Shown: positions 6,371 to 13,117 of the stretch, piece after piece
Layout of the letters: every line of letters begins with the position of its first letter
Position numbering within the stretch: position 1 is the stretch's first letter
From: Anaerococcus sp.
Lineage (GTDB): Bacteria; Bacillota; Clostridia; Tissierellales; Peptoniphilaceae
Assembly: GCF_030825785.1 (NCBI RefSeq)
Contig: NZ_JAPJPG010000033.1
Location: forward strand, 1-18,128
DNA length: 18,128 nt
Direction of reading: 5' to 3'
Position numbers and translations under genes: made by a program
Notes under the pieces: model-generated
Seen by the model: the letters and a program-made list of their open reading frames with translations, nothing else
Told to the model about the DNA's origin: nothing
Database searches by the model: none

Positions 6371-7795
6371 CTAAGCTGTGTGGATTGACTTTGGCTCTAG
6401 ATATTCCATTAGGCCAAATCTTCCTCCTTCTCTGCCGATTCCGGATTGCTTGTATCCTCCAAATGGGAGTTCTGAGCTACCTCCAAAGGAGTTAACATAG
6501 ACATCTCCAGCCTTTATTTCATATGCTATATCTAAAGCTTCCTTTTCATCGCCAAAAACTGCCGAAGATAGGCCGAAGTCTACTGCATTGGCAACTTCGA
6601 TTGCTTCCTTCTTATCCTTAACCTTAATTATAGATAGAACCGGTCCAAAGATTTCTTCATCGTGGATTTTCATACCTGGCTTGACATCATTAAATATAGC
6701 AGGTTTTACATAATAACCCACTTCACTTTCACTAGGAACTTCTCCTCTTATAAGCTTGGCACCTTCTTTGATACCTTCTTCGATGTAGGATTTAACTTTG
6801 TCGAATTGTTTCTTACTTGAAAGTGTGCCTACAACAGTGGCCTTATCATCTGGATTTCCAACTGGGTAATTATCATATTGCCTTAGAAATTCTTCTAGAA
6901 CTTCGTCGTAGATATCTTCGGTAATGATTGCTCTGGATAGGCAAGAGCAGGTTTGACCTACATTTAGATAGACCCTGTCGAGGACTTGCTTGACCCCGTC
7001 TTCCTTACTGCATCCTTTAACGAAAACTGCTGGAGATTTTCCACCAAGCTCTAGGACAACTTTCTTTGCAGTATCCATGGCATTTTTGGCAGAAGCTGAT
7101 CCACCGGCAAGGCTTCCCGTGTAGGATACCATAGCTACATTAGGATTTGTGTTTAATATATCTCCAACTTCGGAACCAGATCCTGTTATGAGATTGAAGA
7201 CTCCCTTAGGAAGACCTATCTCATCAAAGGCCTTGGCGACGAAATACGCTGTAAGAGGTGTATCTGAGGCTGGCTTTTCTACTACAGGGCAAGCCATTAG
7301 TATTGCAGGAATTACCTTCATTATGATTTGACCTAAAGGATAATTCCAAGGAGTAAGGCTTGCTACAACTCCGATTGGCTCCATCCTTACGAAGCCTCCA
7401 TTCATTTCAATCTTGTAATCTATTAATCTTGCTTGGTCGATAAAGGTATCTATCCTTTGGATTTGCTTATCGAACTGACCAGGCTTAGAAATTTTTATAG
7501 GAACTCCAAGCTCTTTAAGGATTGTATCCATTATTTCTTCCTCATGATCTACTAGCCAGTTCTTAAACTTTTCTATATAAGAAATTCTCTCATCAAGGCT
7601 AGTCTTGGAAAATTCCTCAAAGGCCTTATAGGCAGACTCACATGCAAGATTTATCTCCCTATCAGTTGCCTTAGGTACTTTTCCTATTATTTCTCCTGTT
7701 GCAGGATTTTCTACTTCAATCCATTTATTGGACTTGCTTTCTATATATTCTCCATTTATATACAATTTTTCATTATTCAAATTCTTAAAACTCAT
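6371..7795 (-). CDS. NAD(P)-dependent aldehyde dehydrogenase
   Basis: This 474-residue protein is a complete member of the aldehyde dehydrogenase superfamily, which oxidises aldehydes to acids with NAD(P)+ in the cytoplasm. Catalytic and cofactor residues are N151 in TPWNYP, K174 in VEKPAS, E249 in LELGGKS, C283 in GQTCSCLSR and E381 in EEIFGPV. C285 two residues on is an extra cysteine beside the nucleophile. The C-terminus has the LPFGGYKQSGIGREGG loop. It most resembles the general-purpose DhaS/AldA-like enzymes of Firmicutes; the substrate cannot be read from the sequence. An AAGGAGG site (7807-7801) lies 5 bases before the ATG. It stands alone between its own terminator and the divergent glmM promoter. 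I could not identify a convincing promoter hexamer pair for it. Confidence 0.9.
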   Translation of the reverse strand: MSFKNLNNEKLYINGEYIESKSNKWIEVENPATGEIIGKVPKATDREINLACESAYKAFEEFSKTSLDERISYIEKFKNWLVDHEEEIMDTILKELGVPIKISKPGQFDKQIQRIDTFIDQARLIDYKIEMNGGFVRMEPIGVVASLTPWNYPLGQIIMKVIPAILMACPVVEKPASDTPLTAYFVAKAFDEIGLPKGVFNLITGSGSEVGDILNTNPNVAMVSYTGSLAGGSASAKNAMDTAKKVVLELGGKSPAVFVKGCSKEDGVKQVLDRVYLNVGQTCSCLSRAIITEDIYDEVLEEFLRQYDNYPVGNPDDKATVVGTLSSKKQFDKVKSYIEEGIKEGAKLIRGEVPSESEVGYYVKPAIFNDVKPGMKIHDEEIFGPVLSIIKVKDKKEAIEVANAVDFGLSSAVFGDEKEALDIAYEIKAGDVYVNSFGGSSELPFGGYKQSGIGREGGRFGLMEYLEPKSIHTA

Positions 7796-7848
7796 CTATT
7801 CCTCCTTATATAATAACTACCCAAATTTTTTCTTATTTATTGAAAGGG

Positions 7849-7854
7849 TATAAT
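7849..7854 (+). promoter_or_regulatory. -10 box of the glmM promoter
   Basis: A perfect TATAAT lies 42 bases before the glmM ATG in the 100-base divergent gap. The -35 region 17 bases upstream is only a T-run (7826-7831), so this is likely a promoter with a weak -35 or one helped by A/T-rich upstream sequence. Confidence 0.55.
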
Positions 7855-7895
7855 ATTTAGGAAGAATTTACTCAAAGTAGATAAAGGAGACATAT

Positions 7896-9242
7896 ATGAA
7901 ATATTTTGGTACAGATGGATTTAGGGGAGAAGCTAACAAGACCCTTAATGTATATCATGCTTTTAAAATAGGAAGATTTATTGGAGATTACTTCTCAAAA
8001 AATAAAAATGGAAATGGAAAAATCCTTATAGGTAAGGATACAAGGAGAAGTTCTTATATGTATGAGGCTGCTCTTTCTGCAGGAATCACTTCATCAGGCT
8101 CAAACGCCCACCTCATGCACGTAACACCTACTCCTTCTGTTTCTTATATTACAAAGACAGAAGACTTTGATTGTGGAATAATGATAACAGCAAGCCACAA
8201 CCCTTACTATGACAATGGTATCAAGATTATCAACAGGGAAGGAGAGAAGATGGAAGACTCTTTCCTAGAAGAGTTAGAAAAATATATAGATAGTGATATC
8301 GAAGACATCGACCTTGCCACTGATGAAAATATAGGAAGAACTGTTGACTTTATCGGAGGAAGAAATAGATATATTGCTTATCTTATCCAAACAGTAACTA
8401 GATCTTTTGAGGGAATCAAGGTGGGACTTGACTGTGCAAACGGAGCAAGCTTTACTATAGCAAAACCTGTCTATGATGCCCTAGGAGCAGATACCTTTGT
8501 GATAAATGCTGATCCAAATGGATATAATATCAACAAGGACGCAGGATCAACCCATATAGAAAATCTCCAAAAATTTGTAATAGAAAATAATCTTGATATT
8601 GGTTTTGCCTTTGATGGAGATGCTGATAGATGTATAGCAGTTGATAATAAGGGGGAAGTAATCGATGGAGATTCCATCCTTTATATATCTGCTAAACACA
8701 TGAAAAAAGAAGGCTCTTTAAACTCCAATACTGTTGTAACTACAGTGATGAGTAATATCGGATTATACAAGGCCTTTGACGAGTTAGGAATCGACTATGT
8801 AAAAACTGATGTAGGTGATAAATACGTTCATGCCTGTATGGATGAAAATGGTTATGAACTAGGTGGTGAGCAATCTGGTCATATCATTTATAAGAAGTTT
8901 GCCAACACTGGTGATGGAATCCTAACATCTCTTAAGCTAATGGAAGCTATGATTGAAGAAAAAACAGATATTGCAAGCCTAAGAAGAGACTTGAAAATCT
9001 ATCCACAAAAGCTTGTCAATGTGAAGGTAAATGATAAGGAAGAAACCCTAGGGAACAAAGAAGTTCAAGCGAAAATAGAAGAAGTAGAGGAAAAATTACA
9101 AGACAGCGGTAGGGTCTTAGTTAGAAAAAGCGGAACTGAACCCCTTATCAGAGTTATGGTTGAGGCTGAAACAGAAAAAAGTGCAGAAGAAGCTGTTAAC
9201 GAAATTGTAGAAAAAATTAAAGATTTGGGTCTAAGTATATAA
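7896..9242 (+). CDS. glmM: Phosphoglucosamine mutase GlmM
   Basis: GlmM turns glucosamine 6-phosphate into glucosamine 1-phosphate, the cytoplasmic step that leads to UDP-GlcNAc for peptidoglycan. The four-domain phosphohexomutase layout is visible. MKYFGTDGFRG opens domain 1. The phosphoserine is S100 in TASHNPYYDNG. The Mg loop is D240-G-D242-A-D244-R. GGEQSGHII is the sugar loop, and RKSGTEPLIRVMVE near the C-terminus binds phosphate. The length of 448 is standard. AAGGAG at 7884-7889 serves the ATG. The TAA stop overlaps the next gene's ATG by one base (TAATG), so both genes are likely coupled. Confidence 0.96.
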   Translation: MKYFGTDGFRGEANKTLNVYHAFKIGRFIGDYFSKNKNGNGKILIGKDTRRSSYMYEAALSAGITSSGSNAHLMHVTPTPSVSYITKTEDFDCGIMITASHNPYYDNGIKIINREGEKMEDSFLEELEKYIDSDIEDIDLATDENIGRTVDFIGGRNRYIAYLIQTVTRSFEGIKVGLDCANGASFTIAKPVYDALGADTFVINADPNGYNINKDAGSTHIENLQKFVIENNLDIGFAFDGDADRCIAVDNKGEVIDGDSILYISAKHMKKEGSLNSNTVVTTVMSNIGLYKAFDELGIDYVKTDVGDKYVHACMDENGYELGGEQSGHIIYKKFANTGDGILTSLKLMEAMIEEKTDIASLRRDLKIYPQKLVNVKVNDKEETLGNKEVQAKIEEVEEKLQDSGRVLVRKSGTEPLIRVMVEAETEKSAEEAVNEIVEKIKDLGLSI

Positions 9243-9562
9243 TGAAGGATTTTAGGACGGGAAGAGAAATAGATATAAAGGAAGCTGTTCTCGTCGTTGG
9301 AAATAAAGTTTATGCAAGAGAGTCTTTCATAGCCGTGGATACCTCAAAGCTTATAGATTATCCTCCCAAGGTCTACTATGATAAGGATGAAAATCTTCTA
9401 GGAAATATGTATGATGGGGGAGTTTTTGAGCTAGAGGATATAGAAGATATCCTATTAGATTATGAGGACCAGATCTTTTCCAACCATGACTTAGATGATA
9501 TAAGAAAGTTTCTTATAGAAAGAAGGAAAAAATTCTATGAAAAACTCTCACAAAACCAATAA
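9242..9562 (+). CDS. Conserved-looking small acidic protein of unknown function
   Basis: I do not recognise a family. The 106 residues carry no signal peptide and no membrane segment. The first half looks like short beta strands (AVLVVGNKVYARESFIAVD, about 16-34). The second half is acidic and probably helical (LEDIEDILLDYEDQIF), ending in a basic helix (IRKFLIERRKKFYEKL, about 85-101). It starts in the TAATG overlap with glmM and so is probably translated by coupling. Codon use resembles its neighbours. No terminator is visible after it; the rpmG promoter follows within 10 bases. The coding call rests on the overlap, codon use and the uninterrupted frame. Confidence 0.75.
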   Translation: MKDFRTGREIDIKEAVLVVGNKVYARESFIAVDTSKLIDYPPKVYYDKDENLLGNMYDGGVFELEDIEDILLDYEDQIFSNHDLDDIRKFLIERRKKFYEKLSQNQ

Positions 9563-9568
9563 AAATCT

Positions 9569-9597
9569 TTGACAAAACCGTCTAAAGGTGGTACTAT
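9569..9597 (+). promoter_or_regulatory. Promoter of rpmG-secE-nusG-rplKA
   Basis: TTGACA at 9569-9574 and TACTAT at 9592-9597 are 17 bases apart. The predicted start near 9604 gives a 40-base leader to the rpmG ATG, which has a TAGGAGGTG ribosome binding site at 9631-9639. Confidence 0.8.
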
Positions 9598-9643
9598 CAT
9601 ACCTTGTATGGAAGTATCCGTATAAATTAATAGGAGGTGTTTT

Positions 9644-9793
9644 ATGGCAGATAAAGTAAAAATGGAATGTACAGAATGCAAAAACAGAAACTATGATACA
9701 ACAAAAAACAAAAAACATCATAGCGAAAGATTAGAGCTAAAAAAATATTGCCCATTCTGTAAAAAACACACTGTTCACAGAGAAACAAAGTAG
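9644..9793 (+). CDS. rpmG: 50S ribosomal protein L33
   Basis: This 49-codon gene encodes L33, a small protein near the exit-site region of the large subunit. Translation gives MADKVKMECTECKNRNYDTT and continues to HRETK. It holds two CxxC pairs, C9/C12 and C36/C39, so it is the zinc-binding (C+) form rather than the zinc-free paralogue used under zinc limitation. The stop at 9791-9793 overlaps the secE ribosome binding site. L33 before secE-nusG is the usual Firmicute order. There is no tRNA-Trp gene between rpmG and secE, as is seen in some relatives. Confidence 0.97.
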   Translation: MADKVKMECTECKNRNYDTTKNKKHHSERLELKKYCPFCKKHTVHRETK

Positions 9794-9801
9794 GAGCAAA
9801 T

Positions 9802-9984
9802 ATGGCTAAGAAAAAGGATTCTTTCTTTTCTGGTGTATCAAGAGAATTTAAGAAGATTCAATGGCCAACAAAGAAGACCGCATTTGAGTATTCTTGGATA
9901 GTAATTGCAATCTCAGCTGTAACAGCTTTGGCAATTTGGCTACTTGATCAAGTATTCCAATTCCTACTTCAAACTATAATGTAG
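9802..9984 (+). CDS. secE: Protein translocase subunit SecE
   Basis: SecE is the essential clamp of the SecYEG channel in the cytoplasmic membrane. The 60-residue short form has a basic amphipathic helix with the signature EFKKIQWPTKK at 15-25 and one transmembrane segment at about 31-54. This is the single-span form of most Gram-positive bacteria, not the three-span form of E. coli. It starts 8 bases after the rpmG stop and ends 7 bases before nusG. Confidence 0.96.
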   Translation: MAKKKDSFFSGVSREFKKIQWPTKKTAFEYSWIVIAISAVTALAIWLLDQVFQFLLQTIM

Positions 9985-9991
9985 GTGTGAA

Positions 9992-10615
9992 ATGACAGAT
10001 TCTTACGATTTCTCAGAAAACAAAGAAGAAGAAAATTTATCAGAAGATAAAGAAATTTCAACAGAAGAATCTAAGGATAGGGACTTAGAAGCTATCAAGG
10101 AAAATGCCAGATGGTATGTAGTTCATACCTACACAGGCTATGAAAACAGAGTCAATGACAAGATTCAAATGATGATTGACAATGAACAAAACCCTGATAT
10201 CTTAGAAGTAACTGTACCAACAGAAGAGTATGTTGAAGTAAAAAATGATACTAAAAAGGTAAAAACTAGAAAGCTTTTTCCAGGATATGTAATGGTTAAG
10301 ATGAATATCACCAACAAAAGCTGGTATATCATTAGAAATACCCAAGGTGTTACAGGCTTTGTAGGACCAGATGGAAAACCAGTTGCCCTAACTCCAGCAG
10401 AAGTTAGAAAGTTCGGAGTAAAAGATGAGGCACCAATACTAAATATCAATGTCAATGTTGGCGATGATGTAAATATCATAAGCGGTCCATTTGAAGGATT
10501 CGTAGCCAAGGTTGAAGAAGTTGATAAGGAAAAAGGATCTATCAAAGCTTTTGTAGATATGTTTGGTAGAGATACTCTTATAGATCTAGATTTTACAGAT
10601 ATCGAAATTATTTAG
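9992..10615 (+). CDS. nusG: Transcription elongation/antitermination factor NusG
   Basis: NusG binds RNA polymerase and modulates pausing and termination, and can couple it to ribosomes. The NGN domain begins at W41 (RWYVVHTYTGYENRV) and continues through KLFPGYVMV and TQGVTGFVG. The KOW domain runs from about 155 to 207 (GDDVNIISGPFEGFVAKV). Residues 1-40 are an extra N-terminal tail, very rich in Glu and Asp, which E. coli NusG lacks. No internal ATG would give a shorter protein of normal form, so the tail is probably real. AGGTG lies 5 bases before the ATG. It is followed after 55 bases by rplK. Confidence 0.96.
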   Translation: MTDSYDFSENKEEENLSEDKEISTEESKDRDLEAIKENARWYVVHTYTGYENRVNDKIQMMIDNEQNPDILEVTVPTEEYVEVKNDTKKVKTRKLFPGYVMVKMNITNKSWYIIRNTQGVTGFVGPDGKPVALTPAEVRKFGVKDEAPILNINVNVGDDVNIISGPFEGFVAKVEEVDKEKGSIKAFVDMFGRDTLIDLDFTDIEII

Positions 10616-10630
10616 TAACTGTCGAAGTTA

Positions 10631-10658
10631 GTGGGAGGGCTTTGCCCGCAAAAACCAC
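10631..10658 (+). promoter_or_regulatory. Structured leader before rplK, possible L1-binding site
   Basis: GTGG (10631-10634) pairs with CCAC (10655-10658). An internal loop with GA on the 5' side and GCAAAAA on the 3' side separates this from a GGGC/GCCC hairpin (10637-10640 with 10644-10647). The ribosome binding site AAGGAGG follows at once. The same fold recurs before rplA. The shape resembles the asymmetric loop bound by ribosomal protein L1 on its own mRNA; that role is inferred. Confidence 0.5.
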
Positions 10659-10670
10659 AAGGAGGTAAAA

Positions 10671-11099
10671 ATGGCAGATAAAGAAGTAAAAGCATTAGTT
10701 AAATTACAAGTACCAGCAGGAGCTGCATCTCCAGCACCACCAGTAGGTACAGCACTCGGACCACACGGAATCAACATCATGGAATTCGTGCAAGCATTTA
10801 ATTCAAAGACAGCAGACCAAGCTGGAATGATAATACCGGTAGAAATGACTATTTATGCGGATAGGACATTTGACTTTATTACAAAAACACCACCAGCACC
10901 AGTATTAATCAAAAAAGCTATCAATCTTCAAAAAGGTTCAGGAGAACCAAACAAGAACAAGGTTGGTTCAATCAAGAGAAGCCAACTTGAAGAAATTGCA
11001 AAGACAAAAATGCAAGATCTTAACGCAGCTAGCTTAGAAGCAGCTGTAAGCATGATAGCTGGAACAGCAAGAAGTATGGGAGTTACTGTAGAAGATTAG
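10671..11099 (+). CDS. rplK: 50S ribosomal protein L11
   Basis: L11 forms the base of the GTPase-associated stalk with 23S rRNA and L10. The N-terminal domain contains LQVPAGAASPAPPVGTALGPHGINIMEF (about 12-39), the proline-rich binding site for thiopeptides and release factors. The RNA-binding C-terminal domain holds FITKTPPAPVLIKKA and ends in ARSMGVTVED. The length of 142 is standard. AAGGAGG lies directly before the ATG. The stop codon's last G begins the structured leader of rplA. Confidence 0.98.
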   Translation: MADKEVKALVKLQVPAGAASPAPPVGTALGPHGINIMEFVQAFNSKTADQAGMIIPVEMTIYADRTFDFITKTPPAPVLIKKAINLQKGSGEPNKNKVGSIKRSQLEEIAKTKMQDLNAASLEAAVSMIAGTARSMGVTVED

Positions 11100-11123
11100 T
11101 GGGAGATATAAATCGTAGACCAC
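11099..11123 (+). promoter_or_regulatory. Structured leader before rplA, possible L1-binding site
   Basis: GTGG (11099-11102) pairs with CCAC (11120-11123), with GA and GTAGA on the two sides of an internal loop, around a small GAT/ATC hairpin (11105-11107 with 11112-11114). It copies the fold in front of rplK although the inner stem sequence differs. AGGAGG follows within one base. L1 autoregulation is the likely reason, inferred. Confidence 0.45.
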
Positions 11124-11135
11124 AGGAGGAATTAA

Positions 11136-11846
11136 ATGGCTAAAAGAGGAAAAAGATATATTGAAGCGAAAAAATCTTTCGATTCAGCAAAAGAATACAC
11201 ACTAGACGAAGCTTTAGATATAATTGAAAAAACAGCAAGCGCTAAGTTTGACGAAACAGTAGAATTACATTTCTCACTTGGAGTAGACAGCAGACACGCT
11301 GACCAACAAGTAAGAGGAACAGTAATCCTTCCTCACGGAACTGGTAAAACTCAAAAGGTTCTAGCTTTCGTTAAAGAAGACAGAATCGACGAAGCATTAG
11401 CAGCAGGCGCTGACTATGCAGGTGGAGAAGACCTAGCAGCTAAGATCCAAAATGAAGGATGGCTAGACTTTGACGTTGTAGTAGCAACCCCTGACATGAT
11501 GGCAGTTGTAGGTAGACTTGGTAGAGTACTTGGACCACAAGGTCTAATGCCAAACCCAAAGACTGGAACTGTTACACCAGATGTTAAAAAAGCTATCGAA
11601 GAAATCAAAGCTGGTAAGGTAGAATACAGAACAGACAAGGCTAACCTTATTCATGTACCAACAGGAAAAGTATCTTTTGGAAAAGAAAAACTAGCTGAGA
11701 ACATCAGAAGCTTACTAACAGCTGTTGCAAAAGCAAGACCAGCTGCTGCAAAGGGTAAATACATGAAATCAGTTACTCTTGCATCAACTATGGGACCTGG
11801 AATCAAATTATCTCCAGCAAGAGCTATGGATTTAGTTGAAAAATAA
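11136..11846 (+). CDS. rplA: 50S ribosomal protein L1
   Basis: L1 builds the mobile stalk that guides deacylated tRNA out of the ribosome, and in many bacteria it represses its own operon by binding mRNA. The sequence is typical over its 236 residues: it begins MAKRGKRY, has VRGTVILPHGTGK in the first lobe, GRLGRVLGPQGLMPNPKTGTVTPDV in the centre and the second RNA contact near KARPAAAKGKYMKSV. The ATG has AGGAGG 7 bases upstream. The gene follows rplK after 36 bases that hold the leader fold. Confidence 0.98.
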   Translation: MAKRGKRYIEAKKSFDSAKEYTLDEALDIIEKTASAKFDETVELHFSLGVDSRHADQQVRGTVILPHGTGKTQKVLAFVKEDRIDEALAAGADYAGGEDLAAKIQNEGWLDFDVVVATPDMMAVVGRLGRVLGPQGLMPNPKTGTVTPDVKKAIEEIKAGKVEYRTDKANLIHVPTGKVSFGKEKLAENIRSLLTAVAKARPAAAKGKYMKSVTLASTMGPGIKLSPARAMDLVEK

Positions 11847-11848
11847 AT

Positions 11849-11876
11849 TTGCAAAAAATTTATTTTGTGATATAAT
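11849..11876 (+). promoter_or_regulatory. Promoter of rplJ-rplL
   Basis: TTGCAA (11849-11854) and TATAAT (11871-11876) are 16 bases apart, and TGA before the -10 box makes it an extended -10 promoter. The -35 box begins two bases after the rplA stop. No terminator separates rplA from it, so readthrough can also feed rplJL. Confidence 0.8.
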
Positions 11877-11889
11877 AAATAAGTCAAAT

Positions 11890-12012
11890 AAACAGGCTAC
11901 CAAAGACTACGCAGACAGAAATGTTTAATTATTGCGTATAGGTGGGAAGAAGAATCTACATCCCCACCGATGTAGGCAGGATTAATCTGCCTAACGTGGG
12001 GATTTTTTATAC
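11890..12012 (+). promoter_or_regulatory. L10 (rplJL) leader with attenuator
   Basis: The region has the form of the Firmicute L10 leader: an upstream segment with CTACCAAAGACTACGCAGAC, then competing stems. GGTGGG (11941-11946) can pair with CCCACC (11963-11968). The alternative CCCCAC (11962-11967) with GTGGGG (11996-12001) encloses an AGGCAG/CTGCCT hairpin and is followed by six T at 12003-12008, an intrinsic terminator. In the known system excess L10-L12 complex binds the leader and favours termination. The ribosome binding site AGGAGG (12027-12032) lies outside the terminator. Confidence 0.85.
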
Positions 12013-12039
12013 CTACCAAAGCCTATAGGAGGTGAAAGA

Positions 12040-12588
12040 GTGAGCGAGAAAGCTATAGCAGCTAAACAAGAAGTCGTAAAGGAAATTAAAGAGAAAATCG
12101 AAAGCGCACAATCAGTAACATTAGTTGGATTTGATCGTATGGATGTAAAAGAAATTACAGACCTACGTAACAAGTTCAGAGAGAAAAATGCTGAATACAA
12201 AGTTTACAAGAACACAATGATGAGATTTGCCTTCCAAGAGTTAGGATATGATGAGCTCATAGACGAACTTAAAGGATCAAACGCACTAATCTTCTCAAAT
12301 GAAGATTTAGTTAACGGACCTAAAGTAGCAGTAGACTATACAAAAGAAGGCGATGAAGAAAAAGAAAAATTAGTTCTTAAAGCAGGAGTAGTAGAAGGAA
12401 ACTTCCAAACTGGTGAACAAATGATGGCTATTGCTACATTACCAACAACTGAAGCACTTCACTCAATGCTAGCTAACGTATTACAAGCACCAATTAGAAC
12501 ACTTGCAGGAGATCTTAACAACACAGTTGCAAAGATTGCCTTTGCTCTTGATGCAGTACGTGAGAAAAAAGAACAAGCAGGCGAATAA
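12040..12588 (+). CDS. rplJ: 50S ribosomal protein L10
   Basis: L10 anchors the L7/L12 dimers to the L11 region of 23S rRNA. The protein of 182 residues starts at GTG (12040), chosen because AGGAGG lies 7 bases before it and because the result MSEKAIAAKQEVVKEIKEK is the normal N-terminus. The globular part includes SVTLVGFDRM and EYKVYKNTMMRFAF. Residues from about 135 on form the long helix that holds L12 dimers (MLANVLQAPIRTLAGDLNNTVAKIAFAL). A nearby GTG at 12032 is out of frame. It is co-transcribed with rplL, 31 bases downstream. Confidence 0.97.
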   Translation: MSEKAIAAKQEVVKEIKEKIESAQSVTLVGFDRMDVKEITDLRNKFREKNAEYKVYKNTMMRFAFQELGYDELIDELKGSNALIFSNEDLVNGPKVAVDYTKEGDEEKEKLVLKAGVVEGNFQTGEQMMAIATLPTTEALHSMLANVLQAPIRTLAGDLNNTVAKIAFALDAVREKKEQAGE

Positions 12589-12619
12589 TAAAATATAAAT
12601 ATTAAAGGAGAATATAATA

Positions 12620-13003
12620 ATGGCAAGCGAAAAAGTAACAAACCTATTAGAAGAAATCAAAGAACTTACAGTACTAGAACTATCTGACCTAGTAAAAGCA
12701 ATCGAAGAAGAATTTGACGTAACAGCTCAAGCAGCAGTAGCAGCAGCTCCAGCAGCAGCAGCTGGCGCAGGCGAAGCAGCAGCAGCTGAAAAAACAGAAT
12801 TCGACGTAATTCTTAAATCAGCAGGATCAGCTAAGATCAACGTAATCAAAGTTGTTAAAGATGCAGCTGGACTTGGACTAAAAGATGCTAAGGCACTAGT
12901 AGATGCAGCTCCAAAAGCAGTAGCTGAAGGCGTTGCTAAAGATGCAGCTGAAGAACTAAAAGCTAAACTAGAAGAAGCAGGCGCTGAAGTAGAACTTGCT
13001 TAA
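12620..13003 (+). CDS. rplL: 50S ribosomal protein L7/L12
   Basis: L7/L12 is the multi-copy stalk protein that recruits elongation factor GTPases. The 127 residues divide into a dimerisation helix region (1-35), an Ala/Gly-rich flexible hinge (about 36-57) and the factor-binding domain (59-127) with KTEFDVILKSAG, KINVIKVVKDAAGLGLKDAK and VDAAPKAV. AAAGGAG lies 11-17 bases before the ATG. It closes the operon; a terminator follows, and rpoB, which often comes next in Firmicutes, does not. Confidence 0.98.
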   Translation: MASEKVTNLLEEIKELTVLELSDLVKAIEEEFDVTAQAAVAAAPAAAAGAGEAAAAEKTEFDVILKSAGSAKINVIKVVKDAAGLGLKDAKALVDAAPKAVAEGVAKDAAEELKAKLEEAGAEVELA

Positions 13004-13015
13004 TCTATTTAAGTA

Positions 13016-13046
13016 AAAGGGCCCTCTGTGAGGGTCTTTTCTTTTG
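13016..13046 (+). terminator. Terminator of rplJ-rplL
   Basis: GGCCCTC, loop TGT and GAGGGTC form a 7-bp stem, flanked by AAAAG on one side and TCTTTTCTTTT on the other. It lies 15 bases after the rplL stop and separates the ribosomal genes from the regulator gene. Confidence 0.85.
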
Positions 13047-13052
13047 CTTTAT

Positions 13053-13080
13053 TTGACAACTTGCAAAACATAAGTATATT
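13053..13080 (+). promoter_or_regulatory. Promoter of the Fur/PerR-family gene
   Basis: TTGACA (13053-13058) and TATATT (13075-13080) are 16 bases apart. The expected start near 13087 falls at the edge of the operator palindromes at 13088-13109. Confidence 0.75.
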
Positions 13081-13086
13081 AGTATT

Positions 13087-13109
13087 ATAGAATAATTCTA
13101 ATATTAGAA
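13087..13109. promoter_or_regulatory. Overlapping PerR/Fur-type operator palindromes
   Basis: TAGAATAATTCTA (13088-13100) is a perfect 13-base palindrome and fits the Per-box pattern NTANAANNATTNTAN as I recall it. A second perfect palindrome, TTCTAATATTAGAA (13096-13109), shares its right half-site. Together they give three alternating TAGAA/TTCTA half-sites just downstream of the -10 box, between it and the ribosome binding site. Binding there would block the gene's own transcription. Confidence 0.7.
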
Positions 13110-13117
13110 AGAGGCAA

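Noticed and set aside
10165..10545. 126-codon minus-strand open frame inside nusG
   Set aside because: It is antisense to a certain gene, lacks a ribosome site and its composition is that of a reversed coding strand. The same applies to the antisense frames in ribE/ribBA, rplA and rplJ.
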